Source: Pedobacter panaciterrae (GTDB lineage: Bacteria; Bacteroidota; Bacteroidia; Sphingobacteriales; Sphingobacteriaceae). From it: DNA of 64,000 nt. The position numbers and the translations under genes were made by a program. Positions 1 through 8,842 of this stretch are shown here, piece after piece; positions within the stretch are counted from its first letter, which is position 1; each line of letters opens with the position of its first letter. Below the pieces are notes generated by a model. The model did not search any database. It saw nothing but the letters and a program-made list of their open reading frames with translations, and was not told the origin of the DNA. The DNA lies in assembly GCF_001636695.1 (NCBI RefSeq), contig NZ_LGEL01000015.1, forward strand, positions 22,783-86,782, read 5' to 3'.

Positions 1-167
1 ATCCAATCTGCACGCAGAAGTGGAATGAAAAGCGACAGGATCCCCGAACCCACCAAATAGAATCGGTTAAGCCTAAAGAAAGTGTCATTATGTAGTAAAA
101 CGAGATAGAAAAGGTAAAAGAGAAGCAGGTATAGATTTACCTGCAACAGGTAGGTTAAGGCGTTCAT
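1..167 (-). CDS. BlaR1/M56-like membrane sensor, N-terminal fragment
   Basis: Only the first 55 codons lie in the window; the gene runs off the left edge. The reading frame starts at an ATG that overlaps the TGA stop of the BlaI-type repressor (ATGA), which implies translational coupling. The visible peptide is hydrophobic (NALTYLLQVNLYLLLFYLFY) and has a second hydrophobic stretch further on. This is the usual N-terminus of Bacteroidetes M56/BlaR1-family proteins, which sit in the inner membrane and inactivate a partner BlaI repressor by proteolysis. The HExxH protease motif and any sensor domain would lie outside the window, so the assignment rests on position and on the membrane-rich start. 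Confidence 0.72.
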   Translation of the reverse strand, partial: MNALTYLLQVNLYLLLFYLFYLVLLHNDTFFRLNRFYLVGSGILSLFIPLLRADW

Positions 168-538
168 TTTTGGTTCTTTTTAAGGTCTTCAATAAGTTTT
201 AGTATTTCATCAGCTTCCTTTAGGTCTACTTTTTCCTGTTTTAGAAAAAAGGAAAACATTTTTTCAACAGAATTGCTGAAATAGTTATTTAATAATTTGC
301 CTGCTGCAAAGTCCTTATAATCATCTATACTGATAACAGGGAAGTACCGATGAGTAGTGCCGAATGCCTCATGGTTTACAAAACCCTTGCCTTCTAATAT
401 TCTGATGATTGTAGATACTGTGGTGGTTGCAGGTTTGGGATCAGGAAGTTGTTCTATTACATCCTTTACAAAAGCTTGTTTCAGTTCCCATAGCACTTGC
501 ATGATCTGTTCTTCTGCCTTGGTCAATTCTTTCATCAT
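164..538 (-). CDS. BlaI/MecI/CopY-family transcriptional repressor
   Basis: A 124-residue protein of normal family length. The start MMKELTKAEEQIMQVLWEL is the typical first helix of the BlaI winged-helix domain (about residues 1-75), with the recognition region around TTTVSTIIRILEGKGFV. The C-terminal half is the helical dimerisation part. Known members repress their own operon until the membrane M56 partner cleaves them. The downstream partner overlaps by 4 bp. The 36-bp palindrome at 632-667, upstream in the divergent spacer, is a plausible operator. Which signal it answers cannot be told from the sequence; Bacteroidetes pairs of this kind are often not linked to beta-lactams. Confidence 0.93.
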   Translation of the reverse strand: MMKELTKAEEQIMQVLWELKQAFVKDVIEQLPDPKPATTTVSTIIRILEGKGFVNHEAFGTTHRYFPVISIDDYKDFAAGKLLNNYFSNSVEKMFSFFLKQEKVDLKEADEILKLIEDLKKNQK

Positions 539-631
539 TGGGGCTGGTATAAATATATTTGGTTAACGTTTAATTTTAATCCTAATTCAATGTATTAAAA
601 CATAGTGGGTTAGAATATAAATCTAATATAG

Positions 632-667
632 AACTAATATTTTAGTTGCGCAACTAAAATATTAGTT
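632..667. promoter_or_regulatory. 36-bp perfect palindrome, candidate BlaI operator
   Basis: AACTAATATTTTAGTTGC is followed directly by its exact reverse complement. Each half also contains a smaller dyad, ACTAA-N4-TTAGT, so the site reads as two operator-like dyads flanking TGCGCA. It lies between the divergent repressor gene and the GH25 gene, 94 bp and 62 bp from their starts. BlaI-family dimers bind short dyads, often in pairs; binding here is inferred. Confidence 0.6.
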
Positions 668-713
668 TCTTTAAATATTTTTTTTGAACCCCTTCAAAAC
701 TGGCTATATAATG

Positions 714-721
714 TATTTTTG
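714..721 (+). promoter_or_regulatory. Bacteroidetes-type -7 element for the GH25 gene
   Basis: TATTTTTG matches the TAnnTTTG -7 consensus. It ends 7 nt before the preferred ATG at 729, so a transcript from it would be leaderless or nearly so. No clear -33 TTTG is seen at normal spacing. Confidence 0.4.
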
Positions 722-728
722 TAGCATC

Positions 729-1631
729 ATGCCGCCAGCACAAAGAAAAACACCCGTTTCGCAAAAGACATCCATTCCGAGAAAAACTACTATACCGCGT
801 AAAAAAGCTGTTCCCCGAAAAAAACAAACAAAGAAAAAGCCATGGTCAATGCAAGTTAAGTTCTTGCTTGTTGCTGTATTGCTTGTTTTGCTATCTCCTT
901 TTTATTACGCCTATATTATTAAAGGGTTTACTTCAACATGGAGATGGTTAAAGGATTTGGGCGAGGACCCTGCTTATCGTACTTATCGCAGCTTTAATAT
1001 CCGGATACCAAAGAATTATAATATACATGGTATAGACGTTTCTTATTATCAGGGTAAGATTGACTGGAAAAGGGTTAAGGCTATGGAAGAAGATGATGTA
1101 CGTGTACATTTTGCTTTTATAAAAGCAACTGAGGGTATGCTTAGCGTTGATCCTTATTTTCAACGAAACTGGCGGGAGGCCGCTAAAGTGGGTATTGTAT
1201 GTGGAGCATACCATTTTTTCAGACCGCAGAAATCGGGTAGCTGGCAAGCTAAATTTTTTCTGCAAACTGTTAAATTTGAGGCTGGTGATCTTCCCCCTGT
1301 TGTTGATATAGAGCAATTAAATGGTACTTCCCCCGCAAATATGCGTGCGGAATTGAAGGAATTTGTTTCCTATATAGAGAAAAGAGAGCAGGTTAAACCT
1401 ATTATTTATACAGGGCTGTCATTTTACAACGACTATTTAAAAGGGTATTTTGACGATTACCCTTTATGGATTGCTCATTATCATCAACCAAAGCTTAAAG
1501 TTAATGAGACTACCAAATGGTTCTTCTGGCAACACTCTGATAAGGCGAGAATTTCCGGTATCAATCATGCAGTAGATTTCAATGTTTTTAAAGGTGATAG
1601 TACTACTTTTTCTCAAATGCTGATTAAATAA
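729..1631 (+). CDS. Membrane-anchored GH25-family muramidase
   Basis: A glycoside hydrolase family 25 lysozyme-like protein of about 300 residues. It has a strongly basic, Pro/Arg/Lys-rich head with repeated IPRK/VPRKK motifs, one transmembrane helix at about residues 45-63, then the GH25 barrel. Family landmarks are GIDVSYYQG near the barrel start, FIKATEG, GAYHFF and the acidic pair in VVDIEQ, with WQHS and VDFNVF near the end. It should cut peptidoglycan glycan strands from the periplasmic side of the inner membrane. An in-frame start at 684 exists, but it lies upstream of the likely promoter, so 729 (MPPAQRK) is preferred. The neighbouring BlaI/BlaR1 pair makes a link to cell-wall stress conceivable but unproven. 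Confidence 0.88.
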   Translation: MPPAQRKTPVSQKTSIPRKTTIPRKKAVPRKKQTKKKPWSMQVKFLLVAVLLVLLSPFYYAYIIKGFTSTWRWLKDLGEDPAYRTYRSFNIRIPKNYNIHGIDVSYYQGKIDWKRVKAMEEDDVRVHFAFIKATEGMLSVDPYFQRNWREAAKVGIVCGAYHFFRPQKSGSWQAKFFLQTVKFEAGDLPPVVDIEQLNGTSPANMRAELKEFVSYIEKREQVKPIIYTGLSFYNDYLKGYFDDYPLWIAHYHQPKLKVNETTKWFFWQHSDKARISGINHAVDFNVFKGDSTTFSQMLIK

Positions 1632-1733
1632 AACTCTTTTCTGGTGATTATCTGTTGAAAAATAAACAGACTTATAAATATATAATGAATCATTATTTCT
1701 AATATTACTAAAAATAAGTTTAAATATTAGGGT

Positions 1734-2267
1734 ATGCAGGAGTTGGTCATTCGCATTCGGGAAAATGAAGACGAATCTGCATTTAATGAGCTTTATGAAA
1801 AGCATGCACATAAGTTTTTCCGTTTTGCACAATCATTTGTGGGAGAGCGGGAGATTGCGGAAGAAATTGTAAATGATGTTTTAGTAAGGCTTTGGATTGA
1901 ACGTAAGGAAAGCTTACACATCAAAAATATGCAGGTTTACCTTTATACATCGATAAAAAATGCCTCTTTAAATCATTTGCGTAGTGTTTCCTCCAAGAGG
2001 AATAATGAAATGAAAGTAACAGAAGCGTATTATTTTCATTTATCTGTAGATCCATCTCAAATTCTGATCAGTAAAGAATTATCTGATAATATGTTGCGCG
2101 CTATTAATGAATTACCCGCCCGGTGTAAACTTATCTTTAAAATGGTAAAGGAAGACGATTTGTCTTGTAAAGAGGTAGCAAGTATTCTTGGCCTTTCTGA
2201 TAAAACCGTATTTGCACAATTGTCTATTGCACTTAAAAAGCTAGATTCGGCAATTCACAATAAGTAG
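1734..2267 (+). CDS. ECF sigma factor, Bacteroidetes RpoE/FecI type
   Basis: A 177-residue sigma-70 family protein with region 2 at about residues 8-75 (FNELYEKHAHKFFRFAQ, then REIAEEIVNDVLVRLW) and region 4 at about 120-172 (ELPARCKLIFKM, EVASILGLSDKTVFAQLS). There is no region 3, as usual for ECF factors. It is followed, after a repeat-filled 437-bp gap, by a FecR anti-sigma, SusC and SusD, the standard trans-envelope signalling set. Its expected role is transcription of the susCD genes when the SusC STN domain signals through FecR. Confidence 0.95.
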   Translation: MQELVIRIRENEDESAFNELYEKHAHKFFRFAQSFVGEREIAEEIVNDVLVRLWIERKESLHIKNMQVYLYTSIKNASLNHLRSVSSKRNNEMKVTEAYYFHLSVDPSQILISKELSDNMLRAINELPARCKLIFKMVKEDDLSCKEVASILGLSDKTVFAQLSIALKKLDSAIHNK

Positions 2268-2289
2268 GATTGCGCTATCACATTAGCTT

Positions 2290-2583
2290 CGTCATCCTGT
2301 CACAGGTCGTTATCCCATCACAAGCCGTCATGCTTCGCAGGTTGTCATCCTGTTACAAACAGTCATTGCCTCGCAGCTCGTCATCTCGACGATAGGAGAG
2401 ATCTCTTGATTATGAGGTGATTGTCACAACCAAGAGATCTCTCCTATCGTCGAGATGACGAGCTGCGAGGCATGACGGCCTGTGAGGCGATGACGGTTTG
2501 TGACTGGATGACGACCTGCGAGGCATGACGACCTGCGATGCAATGACAACCTACGATGCAATGACAACCTGCGAGACGATGAA
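2290..2583. repeat. Hairpin repeat, copy 1, with long tandem-unit flanks
   Basis: The core is a perfect 41-bp inverted repeat (2368-2408 and 2431-2471) with a 22-nt loop and the family core TCGACGATAGGAGAGATCTC. Outside the core both arms continue as degenerate 17-18 bp units beginning ATGAC (ATGACGACCTGCGAGGC on the right, their complements on the left). The right arm has more units than the left. The element fills the 437-bp gap between sigma factor and anti-sigma; nothing coding is seen there. Confidence 0.93.
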
Positions 2584-2704
2584 GATTGGTGCTATAGCAT
2601 GAAGGGATGGTAAAAACCATTCTTAAGAATTTAAAAAATATTTCAATTTCCTTTAGGAATATCGATACCCTCGCGTGTCTTTACCTTAGATACTATTTAT
2701 ATAT

Positions 2705-3778
2705 ATGATAAAATCCAGGTTTATTGAATTAATGGCCAAAAGTATGTCTAAGTCTTCGACACCAGAAGAGCTAGCTGAGCTTGAGGAATTTTTTGTTCAT
2801 TTTCCGGAATATAGAAAAATGCAGGCTTTTACAGATGCATTAACAACAGAGGAAAAACAGCCGGATACTTTATTAAAACAAAAGGATATTGACCAAAAGA
2901 TTGAAGGGCTTTGGGATAAAATCAGAGTAGAAGAGAGCAATATTACGCCTGTTAAAGAAATTAAGGCAAGTTCGTTAATGTACTGGAAATGGGTAGCAGC
3001 AGCATTGGTTATGGGAATGTTAACTATGTTCTTTTTCTATGGAAGAAAACCAGCTGTTCCTGATCAGTTTGCAGGTTCAGGAATGCACAGAATTTATGTT
3101 CCTTTTGGGAAAACGAGAGATTTGAAATTGTCTGATGGTACAAAAGTTAAATTGAATGCAGGGAGTACTTTTACTTATCCGGAAGTGTTTTCTGAAACAA
3201 GCAGAGAAGTGAGTCTTAAAGGTGAAGGTTTTTTTCAGGTTGAAAAAAATCCAAAGAGGCCTTTTTTAGTTCATACCGATAAATTCATTGTGAAGGTTCT
3301 GGGTACGGTATTTAATGTTAAAGCTTACGCCACAGATAAAAAGGTTGAAACTACGTTGCTTAGCGGTAAAATTCTGGTTGAATTAAATGATAAGCCCGAA
3401 AAGAAGATTGTAATGTTGCCCAATGAAAAGCTTACTGTTGCAAATGATTTAGACCAGGATAAAGATGCTGATACAAAAGAAGCAGTACTGGAATATCAAC
3501 TGGAAAGGCTATCTGAAGCCAATACACAGGATGTTAAAGAAATAGCCTGGCTGAGTAATAAAATGGTTTTTACAAATGAAAGTTTTGAAGAAGTAGGAAA
3601 ACAGATTGAGAGACGATTTGATGTGAAAATGGTATTCGATAATGAAGCCTTGAAAAAAGAAGAAATAAGTGGGGTGTTTGAAGAAGAATCTTTGGAACAA
3701 GCACTCTCTTTAATAAAAATGACGACTCCGTTTAAATATCGAAGAGACAAGGGGGTGGTTCACCTCTCGACACCATAG
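2705..3778 (+). CDS. FecR-family anti-sigma factor
   Basis: A 357-residue protein with a cytoplasmic anti-sigma head (residues 1-90), one transmembrane helix at about 94-113 (YWKWVAAALVMGMLTMFFFY), a periplasmic FecR domain from about 125 (YVPFGKTRDLKLSDGTKVKL, LKGEGFFQVEKN, VHTDKFIVKVLGTVFNVKAY) and a C-terminal DUF4974-like region (IAWLSNKMVFTNESFEEVG, ISGVFEEESLEQAL). It should hold the sigma factor encoded at 1734 until the downstream SusC receptor signals. A hairpin repeat separates it from that sigma gene, which is unusual because the pair is normally close. Confidence 0.95.
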   Translation: MIKSRFIELMAKSMSKSSTPEELAELEEFFVHFPEYRKMQAFTDALTTEEKQPDTLLKQKDIDQKIEGLWDKIRVEESNITPVKEIKASSLMYWKWVAAALVMGMLTMFFFYGRKPAVPDQFAGSGMHRIYVPFGKTRDLKLSDGTKVKLNAGSTFTYPEVFSETSREVSLKGEGFFQVEKNPKRPFLVHTDKFIVKVLGTVFNVKAYATDKKVETTLLSGKILVELNDKPEKKIVMLPNEKLTVANDLDQDKDADTKEAVLEYQLERLSEANTQDVKEIAWLSNKMVFTNESFEEVGKQIERRFDVKMVFDNEALKKEEISGVFEEESLEQALSLIKMTTPFKYRRDKGVVHLSTP

Positions 3779-3819
3779 AAAATAATTAACCAGTAATAAA
3801 ACCAAATTAAACTAAAAAA

Positions 3820-3943
3820 ATGGAAAAATTTTATCTGACCGATTCCTGAAGATCCACAAATAAATAAGGGAAGAATTGCAGTTCTTCCCCTTAAAAATCC
3901 GGATTTAATTCACAAGAGTAAAGCGTGTAAATGGGCTTACTCT
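3820..3943 (+). promoter_or_regulatory. SusC leader: nine-codon upstream ORF and two hairpins
   Basis: The 192-nt gap between fecR and susC holds a mini-ORF (3820-3849, MEKFYLTDS). It is followed by a hairpin with arms AAGGGAAGAA/TTCTTCCCCTT (3866-3892) and another with AGAGTAA/TTACTCT (3915-3943). Neither hairpin has a T-run, so a simple terminator is unlikely. Attenuation or mRNA stabilisation ahead of susC is inferred. Confidence 0.45.
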
Positions 3944-3970
3944 ATTCCTTAATTTTCAAAAACAAATGTA

Positions 3971-6900
3971 ATGAAAAAGATTACAAAAGCTTTTGCATGG
4001 CTTTATATGCAACCACCTTTTAAAATAATTTTGCTAATGAAAGGAGCATTATTACTAATTATGTTCACCTGTTTACAGGTTTCGGCGAATGTTCATGCTC
4101 AGGAAAAGTTCTCACTTGATTTAAAACAAACAGAAGTAAGCAACATTCTAACAAAAATTCAAAAACAAAGTAACTACCGTTTTTTTTATAATTATTCCAG
4201 CTTAAAGAAACTGGGTAAGGTAGATCTGCAAGTAAAAGATGCAAGCATCAGCGCAATTATGGAAGCGTTAATGGGCAGTAGATTACCCTATAAAATAGCC
4301 GATGATCATGTTATTATTATCTATGAGGCTGGTTCCGCAGAGGCTCAGGTTGCCATAAAGGGTAAAGTGGTTGATTCAAAGGGTGAGACTCTTATAGGGG
4401 TAAGTGTTAAATTACAAGGAACCAATATTGGAGCTACAACCAATGTTGACGGTGAATTTGTAATTAATGCTCCTGCAAATGGGATTTTAGAATTCAGCTA
4501 TGTTGGCTATGAAAAACAGATTGTTAATATAGGTGGGCAAACTAACCTGACCATTACTATGGTTGAAACAAACTCCAATTTAGATGAGATTGTAGTTGTA
4601 GGTTATGGTACATCAAAAAAAATAGATGTTACAGGATCAATAGCCAGTATTAAAGGCAGCGATATTCAGAACCTACCTGTAAGTACAGTTGCCCAGGCTT
4701 TGGACGGCAGAGCAACGGGTGTTAATATTGTTCGTAACGATGGAACTCCTGGTGCTGCACCAAGTATTCGTATTCGTGGTACAGGTACTATAAATGATGC
4801 TAATCCCTTAGTCGTAATTGATGGAGTGCCTTCAGGTAATCCTGATGCGTTAAGTGATGTTAACCCCAACGATATTGCTTCAATAGAGATATTAAAGGAT
4901 GCATCTTCAAGCGCTATTTATGGTACAAGAGCTGCAAATGGGGTAGTTTTGGTAACGACTAAAAGAGGGAACTATAGTCAGAAATTAGCAACTTCGATCA
5001 ATGCATATACAGGTGTTTCTAAATCTACGAAGTATATTGATTTACTGACGGCTCCCGATCTTTATAAACTTAAAAGGGAAAGATACACTAATGATGGTGC
5101 CTCAATTGAAGCCCCATGGAATGATGCTTACTATTCTACCCAGCGTACAGACTGGCAGAAAGCTATACTGGGGAGTGGAAAAGTAAACAATATTGATCTT
5201 AATCTTCAGGGGGGCAATGATGTTTCTACGTATTATTTTTCTACCTCTTTTTATGACGAAAAGGGAATTATTGACAAATCGTACTTTAAACGCTTTAGTA
5301 CTCGTATCAATTCGGAGCATAAGATTAAGCCCTGGTTAAAATTAGGTCAAAACCTACAGGTAACTTATGGGGAAACCAATGGTTTTAATAACAATGACTC
5401 TCAGGCCGGCCTTCTCTTTTCGGCATTAAGATTTAATCCTGCAATTCCTACAATGAATGATGATGGAACATATGGAACATCAAAAGCTTTTGCCAATCAG
5501 TTAGGTGATATCAATAATCCTTATTCAACTATTCAGCAGGCTGATGCTTATAATCGCAAATACAGAGCTATTGCCAATGTGTTTGCAGAAGTGCCAATTT
5601 ATGCGGATCTGAAATTTCGTGCTAATTATGGCTTCGATGGTACAATTGGTCGCAGTTATTCGTTCAACATAGAAGACAGAATCCAAACAAGAGCAACACC
5701 TAGTTCTACATTAACACAGGCAGAGGCAGAGAATTACTCACACTTGTTAGATCTTGTTCTTACTTACGATAAAGTAATTAACAAAAGTCATATCACTTTC
5801 ACTGGCGGATATTCTTCACAAAGTTTTAGAGGAAGCTATTTCTCTGCTGGAAGAGTGGGTTATGATGATACTTCTAAAGACCAAAGGACTTTAAGGAAAG
5901 GAAATGCCTTTTTGACTGCAGATGGTAGTTATGATGATCCATCAGGTCTGGAATCGGTTTTTGCAAGAGGGTTTTATGATTATGACGGTCGTTTTTTAGC
6001 AACATTAACCTTTAGGGCCGATGGGTCATCAAAGTTTGCTGCTGCAAACCGCTGGGGATATTTTCCTGCATTCTCTTTGGGTTGGAGATTGTCCAATGAA
6101 AAGTTTATGAAAGATATTAGTTGGATCAGTAATTTAAAAATAACCGGAGGGTGGGGTGAGCTGGGTAATCAGAATATACCCGGTTTCCAATACGCGAGCT
6201 TAATAGAGGTAGGGAATACTTATGGTAAAAATGGTTATACTTTTGGCGGTTTTGGCGTTAATGGTGCAGCAGTAACAAGAAGCGCAAATCCTGATATTAC
6301 ATGGGAACGGGCTGCAATGACCAACATAAGTCTGGAAGCTGGATTTTTAGATAACAGGTTAAGTACTACAATCACTTATTTTGATAAAAACACTAAAAAA
6401 ATGCTTGTGCCTGCTTTATTGATAGGAACAGCAGGAAGAGTAACTGCTCCGGATATTAACATCGGGAATATGAACAACCATGGTATAGAAGCAGAAGTGA
6501 ATTATCAGTGGGGTGAAAGCTTTAAATACTCATTTGGTGTGAATGGTTCATTCATCCAAAATAAAGTAACTAAACTGTATGGGTTAAATGCATTTATTCC
6601 TTCTACGGTGTATGGCCGTTCAAGTCAGGAAATATCAAGAACCTATGAAGGTCAGCCTATAGCTTCATTTTACGGGTGGAAAACAGCTGGGTTGTACCAG
6701 ACACAAGCTGAAATTGACAATGATCCTTATTTGAAAAATGATTCAAGAAAGGGGACTATAAAGCCAGGAGATGTACGCTTTGTTGATGTCAATGGGGATG
6801 GAATAATTGATGGGGAAGACAGAACCTATCTGGGAAACCCCAATCCGAAGGCAACTTTGGGCTTTCAAACCAGTTTGTCTTATAAAGGATTTGACTTGTC

Positions 6901-7342
6901 TGCAAATTTAACAGGCGTATTTGGCATAAGTTTGTATAATGCAGACAGAATGCAGGGCATAGATCCAACTTATTCTTTTAACCTTTATGCAGAAGCATTA
7001 AACAGATGGACAGGACCGGGAACAAGTAATTCAATGCCAAGGATGTCACTAGATCGTGCAAATGATAATTATCGTACTTCTGATCTGTTTGTTGAAAATG
7101 GCAACTATGTTAGCCTAAAGAATTTAACAATAGGTTATACACTACCTGCCTTTATTGTGAAAAAGGCCACCTTCAATAGCTTAAGGATATATGTTACTGG
7201 TCAGAATTTATTCATGATCACGAATTATTCGGGTTATACACCTGAACTGGGATATACAAATGGCAACAGACAAAGAGGTGTTGATGTTGCTCAATATCCA
7301 TCCGTACGCTCGTTCACATTTGGTTTAACCCTTAAAATCTAA
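3971..7342 (+). CDS. SusC/RagA-family TonB-dependent outer-membrane transporter
   Basis: An 1123-residue receptor. In order it has an N-terminal signal (hydrophobic stretch about 23-40, cleavage near VSANVHAQ), an STN signalling domain (about 45-110, FSLDLKQTEVSNILTKIQ), a carboxypeptidase-regulatory-like domain (about 128-205, IKGKVVDSKGETLIGVSVKL), the SusC plug (VVVGYGTSKKIDVTGSIASI, VVIDGVPSGNPDAL, SSAIYGTRAANGVVLVTTK) and a long barrel ending in SFTFGLTLKI. The STN domain marks it as a transducer that talks to the FecR upstream. It pairs with SusD five bases downstream to import a glycan or similar oligomer. No hydrolase sits beside it, so the substrate is unknown. Confidence 0.96.
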   Translation: MKKITKAFAWLYMQPPFKIILLMKGALLLIMFTCLQVSANVHAQEKFSLDLKQTEVSNILTKIQKQSNYRFFYNYSSLKKLGKVDLQVKDASISAIMEALMGSRLPYKIADDHVIIIYEAGSAEAQVAIKGKVVDSKGETLIGVSVKLQGTNIGATTNVDGEFVINAPANGILEFSYVGYEKQIVNIGGQTNLTITMVETNSNLDEIVVVGYGTSKKIDVTGSIASIKGSDIQNLPVSTVAQALDGRATGVNIVRNDGTPGAAPSIRIRGTGTINDANPLVVIDGVPSGNPDALSDVNPNDIASIEILKDASSSAIYGTRAANGVVLVTTKRGNYSQKLATSINAYTGVSKSTKYIDLLTAPDLYKLKRERYTNDGASIEAPWNDAYYSTQRTDWQKAILGSGKVNNIDLNLQGGNDVSTYYFSTSFYDEKGIIDKSYFKRFSTRINSEHKIKPWLKLGQNLQVTYGETNGFNNNDSQAGLLFSALRFNPAIPTMNDDGTYGTSKAFANQLGDINNPYSTIQQADAYNRKYRAIANVFAEVPIYADLKFRANYGFDGTIGRSYSFNIEDRIQTRATPSSTLTQAEAENYSHLLDLVLTYDKVINKSHITFTGGYSSQSFRGSYFSAGRVGYDDTSKDQRTLRKGNAFLTADGSYDDPSGLESVFARGFYDYDGRFLATLTFRADGSSKFAAANRWGYFPAFSLGWRLSNEKFMKDISWISNLKITGGWGELGNQNIPGFQYASLIEVGNTYGKNGYTFGGFGVNGAAVTRSANPDITWERAAMTNISLEAGFLDNRLSTTITYFDKNTKKMLVPALLIGTAGRVTAPDINIGNMNNHGIEAEVNYQWGESFKYSFGVNGSFIQNKVTKLYGLNAFIPSTVYGRSSQEISRTYEGQPIASFYGWKTAGLYQTQAEIDNDPYLKNDSRKGTIKPGDVRFVDVNGDGIIDGEDRTYLGNPNPKATLGFQTSLSYKGFDLSANLTGVFGISLYNADRMQGIDPTYSFNLYAEALNRWTGPGTSNSMPRMSLDRANDNYRTSDLFVENGNYVSLKNLTIGYTLPAFIVKKATFNSLRIYVTGQNLFMITNYSGYTPELGYTNGNRQRGVDVAQYPSVRSFTFGLTLKI

Positions 7343-7347
7343 TCTCC

Positions 7348-8829
7348 ATGAAAACAAAATATATAATATATACATGTCTATTTGTAATGGCTTTTTCCAC
7401 TGCTTGTAAGAAAAACCTGGACCTCACTCAGAAAGGGGTTTACAATACAGATAACTATTTCAGAAATGAAACAGATGCGGTAAATACAATTTCTGGTATT
7501 TATAACTTACTAGCGCAGGAAGATTATATTTCTCATGCTGAAACTACATTTGATGTAGCATCAGATGATTACTGGCGTTCAGGGGATCATGCTGAGGATG
7601 AAGCAATAGAGAATTTGACTTACAATGCGTCAAATGCCCAAGTAAATTTCAGCTGGACTTATAAATACGAGATGGTTAACCGCTCAACAAATGCTATTGT
7701 CAATATTCCAAGAATCACTGACATTACTCCTGCAGTAAAAGACCGCAGTATGGGAGAAGCCTACTTCTTCAGGGCTTTTGGCTATTGGCGATTAATGGTA
7801 ATCTATGGTGACGTGCCTATTGTTACTGAAGAGGATTACGCTAAGAGCAACTTCAATATACCAAAATCTTCAACTGAGGAGGTTCGTAAACAAATTGAAG
7901 CAGATCTTTTGAAAGCCATAGATCTTTTACCGGAAAACTATGGTGCCGCGGATTTTGGAAGGGTAAGCAAGGGTACAGCTTTAGGGTTATTAACTAAACT
8001 GTATATGTATTGGGAAAAATTGCCAGAAGCAATTACAACCGGCGAAAAATTAATAAACAATAGTAAATATGCATTGGCGGCTACTTATCAGGAGAATTTT
8101 ACAAGGGCTAATAAAAATAGTACTGAGCTTCTGATGTCTGTACAAGGATTACAGAACGTAATGTCTAATGATTATACTGTTTATTACATTCCCAGAGCCT
8201 GGGATGGATATGGATTTAGTGAGCCATTAAAAGGGCTTGCAGATGAATTTGAATTAAATGATCCGCGTAAATCTGCCACACTATTAAGTGTAGGAGATAA
8301 GATAGATTTAGGGGATGGGAAAGGCGATACTGAATTTACATCAGATTTGTCATCAACTGGATTTAGCTTCCGTAAATATGCCGTGTTTTTTCCAGCTGGT
8401 TCTTCAGAAGGAAAAGGTATAGATCATAATTATGCAGTTCCATTAATGCGGTCATCTGATATTTATCTTTTAGTTGCTGAAGCTAAGATCCGTACGCAAG
8501 GGTCTGGAGCTGGTGATGCATTGATTAACCAGATTAGACGCAGGGCTTCATTATTATTGCCCCCTGTTGTAAATGCAGGAATGAAAGAATTGATTCATGA
8601 GAGACGTGTAGAACTGGCAGGAGAGGGTGAAAGACATCAGGATTTGATGAGATGGGATAAAAAGAACTTAGTTGATATAGCTGTAATATATAATCTGGCA
8701 AAGTCAAAAGCTCCGGTAGATCAGGGCAAAACAGTGACTTTTATACGCCCTAAACATTATTACTATCCGATTCCTCAGCTTGAGATAGATAAAAGTAATG
8801 GCGTGTTAAAACAAAATCCAAATTACTAG
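7348..8829 (+). CDS. SusD/RagB-family nutrient-binding lipoprotein
   Basis: A 493-residue surface lipoprotein with a short signal peptide ending in a lipobox (FSTAC, Cys20). The body has SusD hallmarks: YNLLAQEDY near the start, AYFFRAFGYWRLMVIYGDVP and the C-terminal RRVELAGEGERHQDLMRW and YYYPIPQLEI motifs. It begins 5 bp after susC and should form the lid of that transporter. It is the last gene before a hairpin repeat, so it probably ends the ECF-controlled unit. Confidence 0.96.
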   Translation: MKTKYIIYTCLFVMAFSTACKKNLDLTQKGVYNTDNYFRNETDAVNTISGIYNLLAQEDYISHAETTFDVASDDYWRSGDHAEDEAIENLTYNASNAQVNFSWTYKYEMVNRSTNAIVNIPRITDITPAVKDRSMGEAYFFRAFGYWRLMVIYGDVPIVTEEDYAKSNFNIPKSSTEEVRKQIEADLLKAIDLLPENYGAADFGRVSKGTALGLLTKLYMYWEKLPEAITTGEKLINNSKYALAATYQENFTRANKNSTELLMSVQGLQNVMSNDYTVYYIPRAWDGYGFSEPLKGLADEFELNDPRKSATLLSVGDKIDLGDGKGDTEFTSDLSSTGFSFRKYAVFFPAGSSEGKGIDHNYAVPLMRSSDIYLLVAEAKIRTQGSGAGDALINQIRRRASLLLPPVVNAGMKELIHERRVELAGEGERHQDLMRWDKKNLVDIAVIYNLAKSKAPVDQGKTVTFIRPKHYYYPIPQLEIDKSNGVLKQNPNY

Positions 8830-8842
8830 TCTATAGCCCCCT

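Noticed and set aside
684-728. Longer start for the GH25 protein
   Set aside because: It would precede the only good promoter element and adds Cys/Tyr residues not expected in this N-terminus.
2290-2583. Tandem units looked like a small CRISPR array
   Set aside because: Units are degenerate, contiguous without unique spacers of constant length, and the two flanks are inverted to each other. No cas genes are present.
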